The notes: generated from the letters alone by a model not told the origin. A DNA stretch of 64,000 nt from Minicystis rosea (GCA_001931535.1 CP016211.1:2632501-2696500), one strand, 5' to 3'; shown: positions 21,428-30,680, numbered from the stretch's first letter. Translations and numbers: made by a program.

Positions 21428-22594
21428 TCAACCGAGGTTACAGAAACCCTCGTAGTCGATGTATTCCTTGATGGTCGGGTTGTCGCCGCACACGGGGCAG
21501 GTCTTGTCGCGGCGGAGCTTGAGCTCGCCGAACTTCATGCGCAGTGAATCGTAGGTGAGCAGGCGGCCGTTGAGCGGCTTGCCCTTGCCGAGGAGGAGCT
21601 TGATGGCCTCGGTCGCTTGGATGACGCCCACGATGCCGGGCAGGATCCCGAGCACGCCCGCTTCCTGGCAGCTCGGCGCGAGGTGCGGCGGCGGCGGCTC
21701 GGGATAGAGGCAGCGATAGCAAGGTCCGCCGCTCCCGGGCACGAAGGTCGTGACCTGACCTTCGAAGCGGAAGATCGAGCCGTGCACGACGGGCTTGTTG
21801 AGGAAGATGGAAGCGTCGTTGACGAGGTAGCGCGTGGGGAAGTTGTCGCAGCCGTCGATGACGAGATCGAAGTCCTTGAAGATGCGATCGACGTTGTCGC
21901 TCATCAATCGCTCTTCGAATTTGACCACCTTCACGTCGGGGTTGAGATCGGCGATCGCCTTCTCCGCGCTCTCGACCTTGGGCATGCCCACGCGCGACGT
22001 GGCGTGGAGGATTTGCCGCTGGAGGTTCGACGCATCGACCACGTCGGCGTCGACGAGGCCGATGGTGCCGACGCCCGCCGCCGCGAGATAGAGCGCCGCG
22101 GGGCTGCCCAAGCCGCCGGCGCCGAGGAGCAGGACCTTCGACGAGAGCAGCTTGGCCTGCCCGACCTCACCGACCTCGGGGAGGAGGAGATGACGCGAGT
22201 AACGATCGCGCTGCGCCTCCGTGAGGTTCGGCGGCGTCTCCATCGGATAGCCGAGATCCTTCCAGCGCACGAAGCCGGGATTGGCGCTCTCCACGTGCGT
22301 GTAGCCGAGCTCGGCCAGCGTCTTCGCGGCCAATGCCGAGCGCGTCCCGCCGGCGCAATAGACGACCACGGGCGCGTTCTTGTCCGCGACCTTCCCCTCG
22401 ATCTGAATCTCCAAGAACCCGCGCGGGACGCTGATGGCGCCGGGGATGTAGCCGAGCCGGACCTCGTCCTTCTCGCGCACGTCGACCAGCACCATCGGCT
22501 CTTTGGCTTCCAGCCGCCGCTTGATCTCCTCCAGGGTTACCGTCTTGATCGACTTCCGGACGTCGGCGATGAGATCGTTGTAGGTCGTGGGCAT
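21428..22594 (-). CDS. moeB: MoeB/ThiF-type sulfur-carrier adenylyltransferase with N-terminal rhodanese
   Basis: 388 residues from ATG 22594. Residues about 15-115 are a rhodanese domain with active-site Cys80 in VVYCAGGTRS. Residues about 130-380 are the E1-like adenylyltransferase: nucleotide loop LLLGAGGLGSPAALYLA, VDADVVDASNLQRQ, and a zinc site from C292/C295 (CYRC) and C366/C369 (CPVC). It should adenylate the C-terminal Gly-Gly of a ubiquitin-like carrier (MoaD/ThiS) and pass on sulfur in cofactor or tRNA thiolation. In the better-known MoeZ/MOCS3 proteins rhodanese is C-terminal; here it leads. No moaD or thiS lies in the window, so the exact pathway is open. Confidence 0.9.
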   Translation of the reverse strand: MPTTYNDLIADVRKSIKTVTLEEIKRRLEAKEPMVLVDVREKDEVRLGYIPGAISVPRGFLEIQIEGKVADKNAPVVVYCAGGTRSALAAKTLAELGYTHVESANPGFVRWKDLGYPMETPPNLTEAQRDRYSRHLLLPEVGEVGQAKLLSSKVLLLGAGGLGSPAALYLAAAGVGTIGLVDADVVDASNLQRQILHATSRVGMPKVESAEKAIADLNPDVKVVKFEERLMSDNVDRIFKDFDLVIDGCDNFPTRYLVNDASIFLNKPVVHGSIFRFEGQVTTFVPGSGGPCYRCLYPEPPPPHLAPSCQEAGVLGILPGIVGVIQATEAIKLLLGKGKPLNGRLLTYDSLRMKFGELKLRRDKTCPVCGDNPTIKEYIDYEGFCNLG

Positions 22595-22692
22595 GGGGAT
22601 CCGTGATGTTGGCGGTCTATCCGCTTTGTGAGAACCCACAGTATGCCGTGGCGGCCGTCCGTCAAGGCTCGGGGGCCGGCGGTGCGGGGCGC

Positions 22693-22816
22693 TAGGCTCT
22701 GTCTGACGACTGCTGCGCGCCCCGCATCGTCGGTCGAGCTCGCTCGAAATACGAGAGTATTCCTCGCTCGCTCTCCCTAGCTGCGGTGCGCTCGCGACGT
22801 CGTCAGACAGAGCCTA
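22693..22816. repeat. 124-bp element with 18-bp terminal inverted repeats
   Basis: TAGGCTCTGTCTGACGAC (22693-22710) and its exact reverse complement (22799-22816) bound an element with further internal symmetry (AATAC-GAGA-GTATT hairpin near 22747). The right arm supplies the stop codon of the lipoprotein gene at 22814-22816. This looks like a miniature inverted-repeat or REP-like element inserted at the 3' end of the gene, or a large terminator. No transposase is present. Confidence 0.55.
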
Positions 22817-24376
22817 CTTGGAGGTCGGGAGGATCTCCGGCTTGCTGCGGAGCGAGGCGAGATCCTCTTCTTTTTCCTGCCCGCCGTCGCACTTCAGCTT
22901 CGCGCTCCGCCCGGTCTTGGGCAGCTCGACGACCTGGGCCGGCTGATCCTTGGCCACGCAGAACGTGATGACGCGCGTGCCTGGGGCGAGGCGACCGCTG
23001 CGCAGCTTGGCGCGCGGGACCTTGATGTTCTGCCCATCGGCGAGGCGCTGCACGGTGACGTCGCGGCCCTGGACATCCATGACCACGCCGAGCTCCCAGT
23101 ACGGATCGCCTTGGCGCAGCGGGCCCCAGACGCGCTCGCCCTTGAGCTGATCGTCGGGCACGAGCCAATCGGCCGTCTTCTCCTTGGAGAGGCGATTGAC
23201 CGGCACCCAACCCACGGCCTTGTCGAGGACGTCGACGAGGCGCGCGCTGCCGGGATCCGCCGTGGTCACGAGGGCGCGATCCTTCGACGCGCCGAGGATC
23301 CAGAGCTGCGTCCCGTGCGGGATGTCCTGCTTCGAGGGCGCGTCGGCCTTGTCGGCCGGGTGGACCTCGACCTTGCCGTGCGTGAAGCGCGCCTCGGGCC
23401 GCGTGAGCGGGCGCATGGCGACGTGCTGCGCCTCGACCCAGACCGCCAGCGTCGCGCGTTTCTTGGCGAGCTCCTCGGGCATCGCGTGCGCGGAGGGCGC
23501 CGCGGCCGCGGGATCGGGGATCGTCCAGTGGGCGATCTTCACGAGCGAATCGATCTGCTTGAGCGCGGCCGGAGCGTCGCGCTGCCCGAGCGTGCGCGTG
23601 GCGAGCTGGTTGATCTCGGGGCTCACGCCTTCGCGGATGGCCTCGAGGAGGGACTCGACCTGCTCCTCGGTGGCGTCGCCCTTCTTGGCGAACGAATCGA
23701 TCTTCTCCGCGGCCGGCGCCCACTTGCGGGCCTTGAGCTCGGCCGTGATCTGACCGCGGATGCCTTCGAGGATGGTGGCCTCGAGCTCCGTCGAGAGCTT
23801 CTTGTGCGCGGTCGGGCCGAGCACCGTCTTCGTCTGATCCGCGTACACGCGCTTGCGCGCGCCGGCGTAGTCGAAGGCGAGGACCTTCTGATCGACCTCT
23901 TCCTGCAGGCAGGCGAGCGCGTCGGCGCCGACCAGGCGGCGCAGCTCGCGGGTGAAGGCCTCGCTGTCGGCCAGGGCTTGGAGCGGCTCTTGGAGCTGCT
24001 TCAACGCGCTGTCGCACTTCTTGCTCTTGAAGTCTTCCGTGACCTCGTTGGCCCAGAGCTTCGCCTGCCGCTTGTCGACCTTCTCCAGCGCCTCTTCGAT
24101 CTGGAAGCGCTGCGACTCGTTGGCGAGCTCCTGCGCCTTGAGGAGCAGCTTGCGGGCTTGATCGTACTTCTTCTCGTTGATCGCCTCGTCGGCCTCGGTG
24201 ATGAGCTTTCTCCCCTGCTCGATGCGGGCTTGTTCCGCAGGATCGGCGGCGGTCTTTGGCCCTTTCTTTTCGGGCACCTGCTCCTCGCAGGCGGGGGTCG
24301 CGAGCGCGAGGAGGGCGAGGGATGCAGCACGCGCGAGACGCGCGAAGGACGAAAACGCGATCGAAGGACGGAGCAT
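22814..24376 (-). CDS. Lipoprotein, helical repeat and SH3-like domains, function unknown
   Basis: 520 residues from ATG 24376. The signal peptide contains SLALLALATPAC, with the lipidation Cys in ATPAC. The mature protein begins with a Lys/Glu-rich linker, then a long helical TPR-like part (about 45-330: DEAINEKKYDQARKLLLKA and similar pairs). The C-terminal part has two small beta-barrels (about 345-410, with WILGASKDRALV, and about 440-500, with WELGVVMDVQGRDVTVQ), suggesting SH3/Tudor-like modules. It is probably a periplasmic or outer-membrane-anchored scaffold. Its stop codon is donated by the inverted-repeat element. Divergent from the cobalamin gene. Confidence 0.8.
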   Translation of the reverse strand: MLRPSIAFSSFARLARAASLALLALATPACEEQVPEKKGPKTAADPAEQARIEQGRKLITEADEAINEKKYDQARKLLLKAQELANESQRFQIEEALEKVDKRQAKLWANEVTEDFKSKKCDSALKQLQEPLQALADSEAFTRELRRLVGADALACLQEEVDQKVLAFDYAGARKRVYADQTKTVLGPTAHKKLSTELEATILEGIRGQITAELKARKWAPAAEKIDSFAKKGDATEEQVESLLEAIREGVSPEINQLATRTLGQRDAPAALKQIDSLVKIAHWTIPDPAAAAPSAHAMPEELAKKRATLAVWVEAQHVAMRPLTRPEARFTHGKVEVHPADKADAPSKQDIPHGTQLWILGASKDRALVTTADPGSARLVDVLDKAVGWVPVNRLSKEKTADWLVPDDQLKGERVWGPLRQGDPYWELGVVMDVQGRDVTVQRLADGQNIKVPRAKLRSGRLAPGTRVITFCVAKDQPAQVVELPKTGRSAKLKCDGGQEKEEDLASLRSKPEILPTSK

Positions 24377-24477
24377 GGCGGCGGGACTGTCCCACCCCTG
24401 GGTGATGCTGGTCAAGCTGTCGGGATCTCCCTTCGTCTTGACCATGCGCCGGGGCCGCTTTACTGGGCGGTCATCCC

Positions 24478-25137
24478 ATGCCGCCCGCCGACGAGCCCGC
24501 CCCGGTCTTCAACGATCCCAAGATCGCGATCAACCGCGTCTACACGCGCCATGGCGACGCCGGCAAAACCCGGCTCGTCGGAGGCCAGCACGTCCCCAAG
24601 GACGACGCCCGCATCGAGGCCTATGGGACCGTCGACGAGCTCAACGCCTTCATCGGTGTGGCCCGGCAAACCATCGCCGACGGCCTCCCGAGCGTGCCCC
24701 CCGGGCGCTCCGACGCCCTGAACGCGCTGGATACGACGCTCGCGCGCGTCCAGCACGAGCTGTTCAACCTGGGATCCATCCTCGCGACCCTGCCCGAGGA
24801 CGTGCACCCCAAGCAGCCGCGCGTGACCCCGGTGGAGGTGGCCCGCCTCGAGACCGAAATGGATCGCTGCCAGGAGGATCTCGCGCCCCTGCGCTCCTTC
24901 GTGCTCCCCGGCGGCTGCCGCCTCAACGCCGATCTCCACGTCTGCCGCACCGTCTGCCGCCGCGCCGAGCGCCGCGCGGTGGAGCTCTCGCGCGACGCCG
25001 AGGTCGATCCCGAAGCCATCAAGTATTTGAATCGTCTCAGCGACGCATTCTTCGTGTGGAGCCGTTGGGCCACGCTCCTCCTCGGCGCAGCCGAGGTCCT
25101 CTGGGAGCCCAACCGCGCCGCCAGCGCCACCGGCTGA
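24478..25137 (+). CDS. pduO: Cob(I)alamin adenosyltransferase, PduO type
   Basis: 219 residues, an ordinary length for the family. It transfers the adenosyl group of ATP to cob(I)alamin to make coenzyme B12. The family signatures are all present: RVYTRHGDAGKTRL near the N-terminus (ATP binding), YGTVDELNAFIGVAR, LPGG followed by DLHVCRTVCRRAERR, and the C-terminal YLNRLSDAFFVWSRWA. Cytoplasmic. It is divergent from the helical lipoprotein and single-gene. I looked for a cobalamin riboswitch upstream and did not find one. Confidence 0.94.
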   Translation: MPPADEPAPVFNDPKIAINRVYTRHGDAGKTRLVGGQHVPKDDARIEAYGTVDELNAFIGVARQTIADGLPSVPPGRSDALNALDTTLARVQHELFNLGSILATLPEDVHPKQPRVTPVEVARLETEMDRCQEDLAPLRSFVLPGGCRLNADLHVCRTVCRRAERRAVELSRDAEVDPEAIKYLNRLSDAFFVWSRWATLLLGAAEVLWEPNRAASATG

Positions 25138-25300
25138 TTGCCACTCTCGGCTTCGCGCCCATGCGCGCGGCGCGCGCTCGTCATCCACCAAGACATCGAG
25201 GATATTCCGCCGCTTCGAGCTTCGAGGCGCGGTATCCCATTTGGGTCGAGGGCTCGGCGAGACGTGCTTGGGGCCCGAATCCTCGAGATCCAGAGAGAGA

Positions 25301-25347
25301 TTTAACGCAAAGGCGCAGAGACGCGAAGACGCAAAAAGGCGAAGAGG
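25301..25347. repeat. Short-period A/G-rich repeat (CGCAAAG-type)
   Basis: The stretch TTTAACGCAAAGGCGCAGAG continues as ACGCGAAGACGCAAAAAGGC with a loose period of about nine bases (ACGCAAAG/GCGCAGAG/ACGCGAAG/ACGCAAAA). From memory, similar AACGCAAAG-type repeats occur interspersed in several unrelated bacterial genomes. The composition is clearly different from the flanking DNA. It sits in the gap after the PduO gene. Confidence 0.5.
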
Positions 25348-25399
25348 GGTTTGGCCTTCTCGTGCGTTTGCGGCGGTGTGGCTTCAGGGTGCAGTGGTA

Positions 25400-25876
25400 T
25401 CACGGGCAGAAGCCGGGCTGCACGGAGTCTGCGCAGTCTGCGGGGCAGGCTTGGCAGGCGAGGCAGTGGAGGACGGCGCCGTAGGTGACGGCGCCTTTGG
25501 GGAAGTCGACGGCGCAGGCGTCGCAGCAGGGTTGATCGCCGTCGCAGCCGCCGCTGCAGCTCCCGAACTCGGCGCACTCGCCGCCGCTCGCGACGCAGGC
25601 CTCGTACACGTCCGTGCATGGGCCACCCATGGTGGCGGCCTGCGCGCACGGCTGGCAGGCGGGTGGAGAGCCCATGTAGCAAAGGGTGAGGCCACCCGAC
25701 GACACACTGCTCGACGATGAGGACGACGCGCCCACGCCGGTGGACGTGCCGCTCTGCGAGCTCGATCCGCCGCTGCCGCCCGGGCCTCCGCCGCCGTGAT
25801 CGACGACGACTTTGCCTCCGCAGGCGCCGGCGAAGACCATCAGGGTGATAGAGCAAAGCGTCGTCCGTCGGATCAC
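25400..25876 (-). CDS. Short cysteine-rich lipoprotein
   Basis: 158 residues if started at GTG 25876; no good ribosome-binding site, so the start is uncertain. The signal ends SITLMVFAGAC, followed by a Gly/Ser linker (about 25-65) and a domain with some 18 cysteines (CYMGSPPACQPCAQ, GGCDGDQPCCDACAV, LACQACPADCADS). The cysteines are probably disulfide-bonded on the cell surface. A Ser/Gly linker plus a Cys-rich domain is a common layout for myxobacterial surface lipoproteins. No enzyme family was recognised. Confidence 0.75.
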   Translation of the reverse strand: MIRRTTLCSITLMVFAGACGGKVVVDHGGGGPGGSGGSSSQSGTSTGVGASSSSSSSVSSGGLTLCYMGSPPACQPCAQAATMGGPCTDVYEACVASGGECAEFGSCSGGCDGDQPCCDACAVDFPKGAVTYGAVLHCLACQACPADCADSVQPGFCP

Positions 25877-26051
25877 GAGGGTGGATGCTACACCAGCCGT
25901 CCGTCGCGCGGGCGCATCCGTGCTGGACTGTCGTGTCGCGCACGCGGGGCGACGAATCGAGCCTTCGGACGTGCATCGCGAAGGAGGATGATTTACGCCG
26001 AGCGGTGCCCGCCCGGGCTCCATCGGGCGGCGTGCGCCGGGGGGCAGAGCG

Positions 26052-27641
26052 ATGGATGGGACGGGGGTCTATCTCAGGAAGAATGCGCTCGTCGAGCCGC
26101 TCTTCAACCAATGGTACGCGTGGAGTTACTTGATCGCGCCGGCCACGGCGGCGATGTTCGTGGGCAACGCGCACCTCAAGTTGATGCAGTCGTTCGTGGC
26201 TTCGCCGCAGGTGCACGCGTCCGCGCTCAGGAACCCGGCCATGCGCGGCGGGCCTTTCCTCGACGTGCCCGTGTCGCGCGTGGAGGAGGTGAGGGCGCTC
26301 CTCGATCGCACGCTCGCGACGCAAACGCACCTCGTGGCGCTGTGCGAGGGCGTGAAGGCTTTGGAGAAGATGCTGGCCGAGGAGGGCAAAGGGTTCTCCT
26401 TGGAAGGCCTCTATCCCAAGGTGCCCGAGGCGCTGCGCGGGTATGTCGAGCTGGTCTACGATCTCCGCGACAACGCCAACATGCGCTTTCTGGAGGGGCT
26501 GCTCTACAAGAGTCGCTATTACGAGCGGGCGTCGCAGGGCATCTGTCTCTCGCTCATGCAGCCGGATGCGCGCGCCTTCGTCCTCTCCACGCCCCGGCTT
26601 CCGAACCCGGGCGACCTCATGATCGACCTGCCGTTCGACGCACCCGCGCTCGACGATCTCCATCGCATGCGCCACGAGAAGGCGCCCTACGGGCGGATCC
26701 GCGAGGCGCTCGGCATTCGGCCCGAGCAGGACGAGGCCTTTCGGGCCTTCTTCACCCCCGAGGCGCCGCGGCGGGCGCCCCGTTACGAAGGCGAGCGGCC
26801 TCGCGTCCGCTACTTCGGTCACGCCTGTGTCTTGGTGGAGACCCGCGGCCTCAGCGTGATGTTCGATCCGGTCGTGAGCTACGATTTCGAGGGGAAGGAC
26901 GATCGGTTTTCCCACGCCGATCTGCCCGACGTCATCGATTACGTGGTCATCACCCACAACCACCAGGACCACGTGCTCCTGGAGGCGCTCCTCGATTTGC
27001 GCCACCGCGTCCGCACCGTGATCGTGCCGCGGAGCGGCGGCGGCGCCCTCCAAGACCCGTCGCTGAAGCTGGTCTTGGAGGCCATCGGCTTCCGCCGCGT
27101 GCGCGAGATCGGCGAGATGGAGACGCTGGACCTCGAGGGCGGGGCCCTCATGGGGATTCCCTTCCTCGGCGAGCACGGCGATCTCGATGTTCGCACCAAG
27201 ATGGTTTATCGCCTGGAGCTCGGCGGTCGCTCGATGTTGATGGTCTGTGATTCGAACAACATCGAGCCTCGCTTGTACGAGCACGTTCGCACGGTCACCG
27301 GCGACGTCGACATCCTGTGGGTCGGCATGGAGTGCGACGGAGCCCCCGTGAGCTGGCTAACGGGGCCTCTCTTCACGCGGCCGCTCGTGCGCAAGAACGA
27401 TCAATCCCGCCGGCTCGACGCGTCGGACGGCGACAAGGCGGCGAAGCTCGTGGACTTGTTTCACCCCAAAGCGGTTTATGTCTACGCCATGGGCCAGGAG
27501 AAGTGGCTCGCCCACGTGATGAACGTCGTTTACACGCCCGAATCGAGGCCCATCGTGGAGAGCGACAAGCTGTGCGCGCGCTGCCGCGAGCAAGGAGTCG
27601 TGGCCGAGCGCGTGTACATGAAGAAGGAGCTTCTGCTCTGA
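26052..27641 (+). CDS. CmlA-like di-iron beta-hydroxylase (metallo-beta-lactamase fold)
   Basis: 529 residues, close to the length of CmlA. Residues 1-240 match the CmlA_N type domain (EPLFNQWYAWSYLIAPATAA, RNPAMRGGPFLD), and residues about 255-500 are a metallo-beta-lactamase fold. Metal ligands are visible: H302, H304, D306 and H307 in HNHQDH, E374 (GEHGDL) and D400 (CDSNN). These sit three residues before the corresponding CmlA ligands as I recall them, H305/H307/D309/H310/E377/D403. CmlA hydroxylates the beta carbon of an amino acid bound to a carrier protein, so a carrier-tethered substrate is expected. No synthetase is adjacent; the nearest, an A-T-TE protein, is 12 kb away. Confidence 0.85.
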   Translation: MDGTGVYLRKNALVEPLFNQWYAWSYLIAPATAAMFVGNAHLKLMQSFVASPQVHASALRNPAMRGGPFLDVPVSRVEEVRALLDRTLATQTHLVALCEGVKALEKMLAEEGKGFSLEGLYPKVPEALRGYVELVYDLRDNANMRFLEGLLYKSRYYERASQGICLSLMQPDARAFVLSTPRLPNPGDLMIDLPFDAPALDDLHRMRHEKAPYGRIREALGIRPEQDEAFRAFFTPEAPRRAPRYEGERPRVRYFGHACVLVETRGLSVMFDPVVSYDFEGKDDRFSHADLPDVIDYVVITHNHQDHVLLEALLDLRHRVRTVIVPRSGGGALQDPSLKLVLEAIGFRRVREIGEMETLDLEGGALMGIPFLGEHGDLDVRTKMVYRLELGGRSMLMVCDSNNIEPRLYEHVRTVTGDVDILWVGMECDGAPVSWLTGPLFTRPLVRKNDQSRRLDASDGDKAAKLVDLFHPKAVYVYAMGQEKWLAHVMNVVYTPESRPIVESDKLCARCREQGVVAERVYMKKELLL

Positions 27642-27863
27642 CGTTCGTGGGGCAGATGACGTTCTCTTCGTCTCCAGCCAAGGGGCCGTGAGATCGATCG
27701 CCGCGGGGCGCGGCGGCTCGTAACGCACGTGTGCTCGTGCGTTGTAGGGTAGGCTCCCACCGATTTGTTGGTGGCTCGTCCTTTCCGACACGGAATGGAT
27801 CGCCGGCGGAAAGGAAGCAGGAAGAGCTTGGCCCTCGTGCCGTGGGCCGCCCGGGAGACGTCG

Positions 27864-29198
27864 ATGAAAAGCGCGATCAAAATGGGAATGGGCATCCTCA
27901 CCGCGATCCTCGTCGGTTGCGGCGGCGGCGGTGGCACGGGCCCGCAGGGCGGCACCGGCGGGAAGTGGGTCGATGACGGTCCCGGCGCCCCGGACGACTG
28001 CACCATCGAGGGGGTCGACAACTCCACGCCTTTCTCCAAGACCTATCGGGTCAAGCACATCGGGGAGACGAGCTTCCAGGGGACGAATTACGACATCGTC
28101 GCGTCCATGCCGTGGACTTACACGCTCGCGGCGGTCCAGTGCAAAAAGACCTTTCCGATGGAGGAGGCCGATACCCACTACATCGTGGATAGCAACTTCG
28201 AGCTCCCGTACATCAAAGGCGTGATGGATGACGTCGCCTGGACGCCCGGTGACAAGAACAAGGGTTGGGCGATCGGATCGAACGACGATCCCGGCGAGCT
28301 CGTGCAGAAGAACGAAGGAATGCGCCCCTTCGTCTATCACGTGAACGGCGGCTACGAGTACGGGTACTTCACGTACAACAAGGATCCGCTCCCCGGCGAT
28401 CCCATCAACTACACGGGCTTCCGGCCGACGTGGGTCGTGCACCCCGACGGCGACGGCTACAAGATGTTCTTCCTCAACCCGGCGGCGCCCGATTCACAAG
28501 GGTTCGAGTGGCCGCGGCACGGTGATCACTGGGAGCTCAACTTCGGGCTCTACGTCGATCCCACGGGCCACGTCTACGTGCCCAAGCCCGAGAAGGCCGT
28601 GCTCGCCAACCACGATGAGGGCTGGGACGATTACCACGGCTGCGTGACGATCAACAAAGCCAACAAGCCCATCCCCACGACACGCACCCAGTTCCCCGGC
28701 AACGAGTCGTATTACGCGTCGGAGACGTTCCTCCCCGGCTATGCCGCGCCGGGTGCTCCGGGGCACAAGTATTGGGGGCAGAAGGGGCGGCCCATGGAGG
28801 AGGTGGCCATTTGGGAGGACGACGGCGCTCCGGGCCTCAACTCGCCGGGCAACTACCACAAGCCCTATTCGGGCGGATGCGACAAGGCCGGTTACAACTT
28901 CGCGCACGCCGAGGGCTTCACCTGGCCCGAGCTGCGCGCGGCGCGGACGCAGATGGGCGACATCCCGACGCGCGATCAGCTCTACAAGATCACGCTCTAT
29001 CGGTATCTCGGCAAGGACAAGACGACCGAGCTCCTCGGCACGCTCTCCTACGAGCAGCAGGACAACGGCGAGTGGATCCCCACCGGATCGGGCCCCGAGG
29101 TGCATTCGCTCAACGACAAGAACGGTCGCTGGATCGTCAACGGCCCCGTGTTCCAGGACCGCGGAGACCACGTCTTCGCCATCCTCGAGGACCTTTGA
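27864..29198 (+). CDS. Lipoprotein of unknown function
   Basis: 444 residues from ATG 27864, which has GGGAG about seven bases upstream. The signal peptide ends ILTAILVGC and is followed by GGGGGTGPQGGTGG, a surface-lipoprotein linker. The mature domain is rich in aromatic residues and Asp/Gly turns (GYEYGYFTYNKDPLPGDPIN, RPTWVVHPDGDGYKMFFLNP), which suggests a beta-rich fold binding carbohydrate or another extracellular ligand. No family was recognised. It opens the cluster of lipoprotein genes that continues to 38 kb. Confidence 0.75.
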   Translation: MKSAIKMGMGILTAILVGCGGGGGTGPQGGTGGKWVDDGPGAPDDCTIEGVDNSTPFSKTYRVKHIGETSFQGTNYDIVASMPWTYTLAAVQCKKTFPMEEADTHYIVDSNFELPYIKGVMDDVAWTPGDKNKGWAIGSNDDPGELVQKNEGMRPFVYHVNGGYEYGYFTYNKDPLPGDPINYTGFRPTWVVHPDGDGYKMFFLNPAAPDSQGFEWPRHGDHWELNFGLYVDPTGHVYVPKPEKAVLANHDEGWDDYHGCVTINKANKPIPTTRTQFPGNESYYASETFLPGYAAPGAPGHKYWGQKGRPMEEVAIWEDDGAPGLNSPGNYHKPYSGGCDKAGYNFAHAEGFTWPELRAARTQMGDIPTRDQLYKITLYRYLGKDKTTELLGTLSYEQQDNGEWIPTGSGPEVHSLNDKNGRWIVNGPVFQDRGDHVFAILEDL

Positions 29199-29348
29199 GC
29201 AAGATGGATCAGCGCTCCGAGAGCCGGGCCTGAGCCACGGGTGATATGGCCCGGATTGACGGGGCGCACGACGCGAGCACGTTCGTTCATCGGCGTGCTC
29301 GTGTCTCCGCGACGTATACAGGATTCCTTTCGTCGGACGGTGCTTGCG

Positions 29349-30680
29349 ATGAGATTTCCTCCGGGTCGATTCCTCGTGGCAGGTCTCTTGATCTGCTCGG
29401 GCGTGGTTGGGGTCGTGGCGTGTGGATCGAGCAGCGGCACCGGAGGGCAGGACAGCTCCGGCGAGCCGGGGGGCCATGCGCCGACCGGTGATCCGGAGAC
29501 GGGGAATTGGCTCGATCTCGGCAACACGCAGGCGCCGCCGCACGATCCGGCGGAGCCGACGAACACGGGTGTCGTCACCCGCGGCGGGACGTTGACGTTC
29601 ACCAACATCGGAGCGATGGGCTATTGGGGGCGGCGCATCGAGGCCGAGCCGGGGGACCCGCGCTGCGACGTGCAGTCGGAGACCATCAATTTCGGATGGG
29701 GCAGCGAGTTTTGCTGCCGGACGAAGCACGAGGTCACGTCGAACCTGCTGACCCCGTTCAACGAGCAGCTCACCATGGTGCTCGACGGGCCGCTGCGCGT
29801 GAAGCAATTCGCCGTCTATCAACCGCTCTCCGAGCGAGACGGCGCCTGGGCGATTCGCTCGTTCTGGGACCGGAGGACGCCGGAGACGCCGTACAACTTC
29901 CACTTCTCCGGGCCGAAGAACGCGTCGGTGTTCGGCGGCGACTTGGGCAACAGCTGCACGTTCTTCGCCATGCAGCAGAACAAGTTCCCGTGCGGGCCGG
30001 GCAGCGATCCGTACTGTCCGGGCTCGGATCTCGACTACGATGGATGGCCGGGGTCGAAGCTCGTCGTCGTCTTGGCGTCGATGCCTTATGCCGACGATCC
30101 TTCGGTGAAGTCGTTGAGCTGCATCGCGGCCGATCAAGACGAGCGCGAGCAGGATTCCCCCTGGATCGGGATTTCACCCTCCGAGCTGAACCGCGATGGC
30201 TGGTCCGGATACCATCCGTGCCACTGCTTCAACAACACCAACAATGGTCAGCTCGGCGACGGCTGCGGGCAGATCAACGTGTTCGAGGTCATCGCCGAGG
30301 CGTCGGGGCCTCAATGGGGCAACCGCGATGTCATCAGCACGGGCATTCGCTCGTATCAAGTGGGCTCGCTCGGCGGCGTGACGTGCGGTATTCAGTCGTG
30401 CGGGATCGAGCAGTTCCCCGCCGATGCCGACCTCCTGGACGTCAACAGCCTGACGGCCATGAAGACGGGCGCGGTGATCGACGCGGATCACCCGGCGATG
30501 AAGGAAGGGCCGGCGTGGCGGCGCGCGCAGGACGATCGCTATTACCTCTTCCTGCTCGACGAGCTCTCGCGCACCGTGCAAGTGGCCGTGATTCACCCCG
30601 GCAACGTCCCCCCGCCGCGGGCGCGATCGTCCCGGCGCTGCCCAACACGGTTCCGCGCGACGCGATCGAAGGGTTCTTGA
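29349..30680 (+). CDS. TOS1-like (DUF2401-type) surface lipoprotein, C-terminus frameshifted
   Basis: 443 residues as read. The signal MRFPPGRFLVAGLLICSGVVG ends at VVAC; a Ser/Gly linker and a beta-rich domain follow. GGTLTFTNIGAMGYWGRRIE, the CC pair and PCHCFNNTNN...GCGQINVFEV match, from memory, the fungal TOS1/DUF2401 layout (CxCW...GCGEFDIFEV), a beta-glucan-associated cell-wall family. It is a paralogue of the gene at 33705-35000. The last residues break off: after VAVIHPGNVPPP the paralogue-like ending (GAIVPALP...LRLPQ) continues in another frame and ends at 30700. One missing C in the six-C run at 30608-30613 explains it. Confidence 0.75.
   Translation: MRFPPGRFLVAGLLICSGVVGVVACGSSSGTGGQDSSGEPGGHAPTGDPETGNWLDLGNTQAPPHDPAEPTNTGVVTRGGTLTFTNIGAMGYWGRRIEAEPGDPRCDVQSETINFGWGSEFCCRTKHEVTSNLLTPFNEQLTMVLDGPLRVKQFAVYQPLSERDGAWAIRSFWDRRTPETPYNFHFSGPKNASVFGGDLGNSCTFFAMQQNKFPCGPGSDPYCPGSDLDYDGWPGSKLVVVLASMPYADDPSVKSLSCIAADQDEREQDSPWIGISPSELNRDGWSGYHPCHCFNNTNNGQLGDGCGQINVFEVIAEASGPQWGNRDVISTGIRSYQVGSLGGVTCGIQSCGIEQFPADADLLDVNSLTAMKTGAVIDADHPAMKEGPAWRRAQDDRYYLFLLDELSRTVQVAVIHPGNVPPPRARSSRRCPTRFRATRSKGS

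Noticed and set aside
24377..24477. Possible cobalamin riboswitch before the adenosyltransferase gene
   Set aside because: The gap is only about 100 bases and no B12-box-like element was seen.
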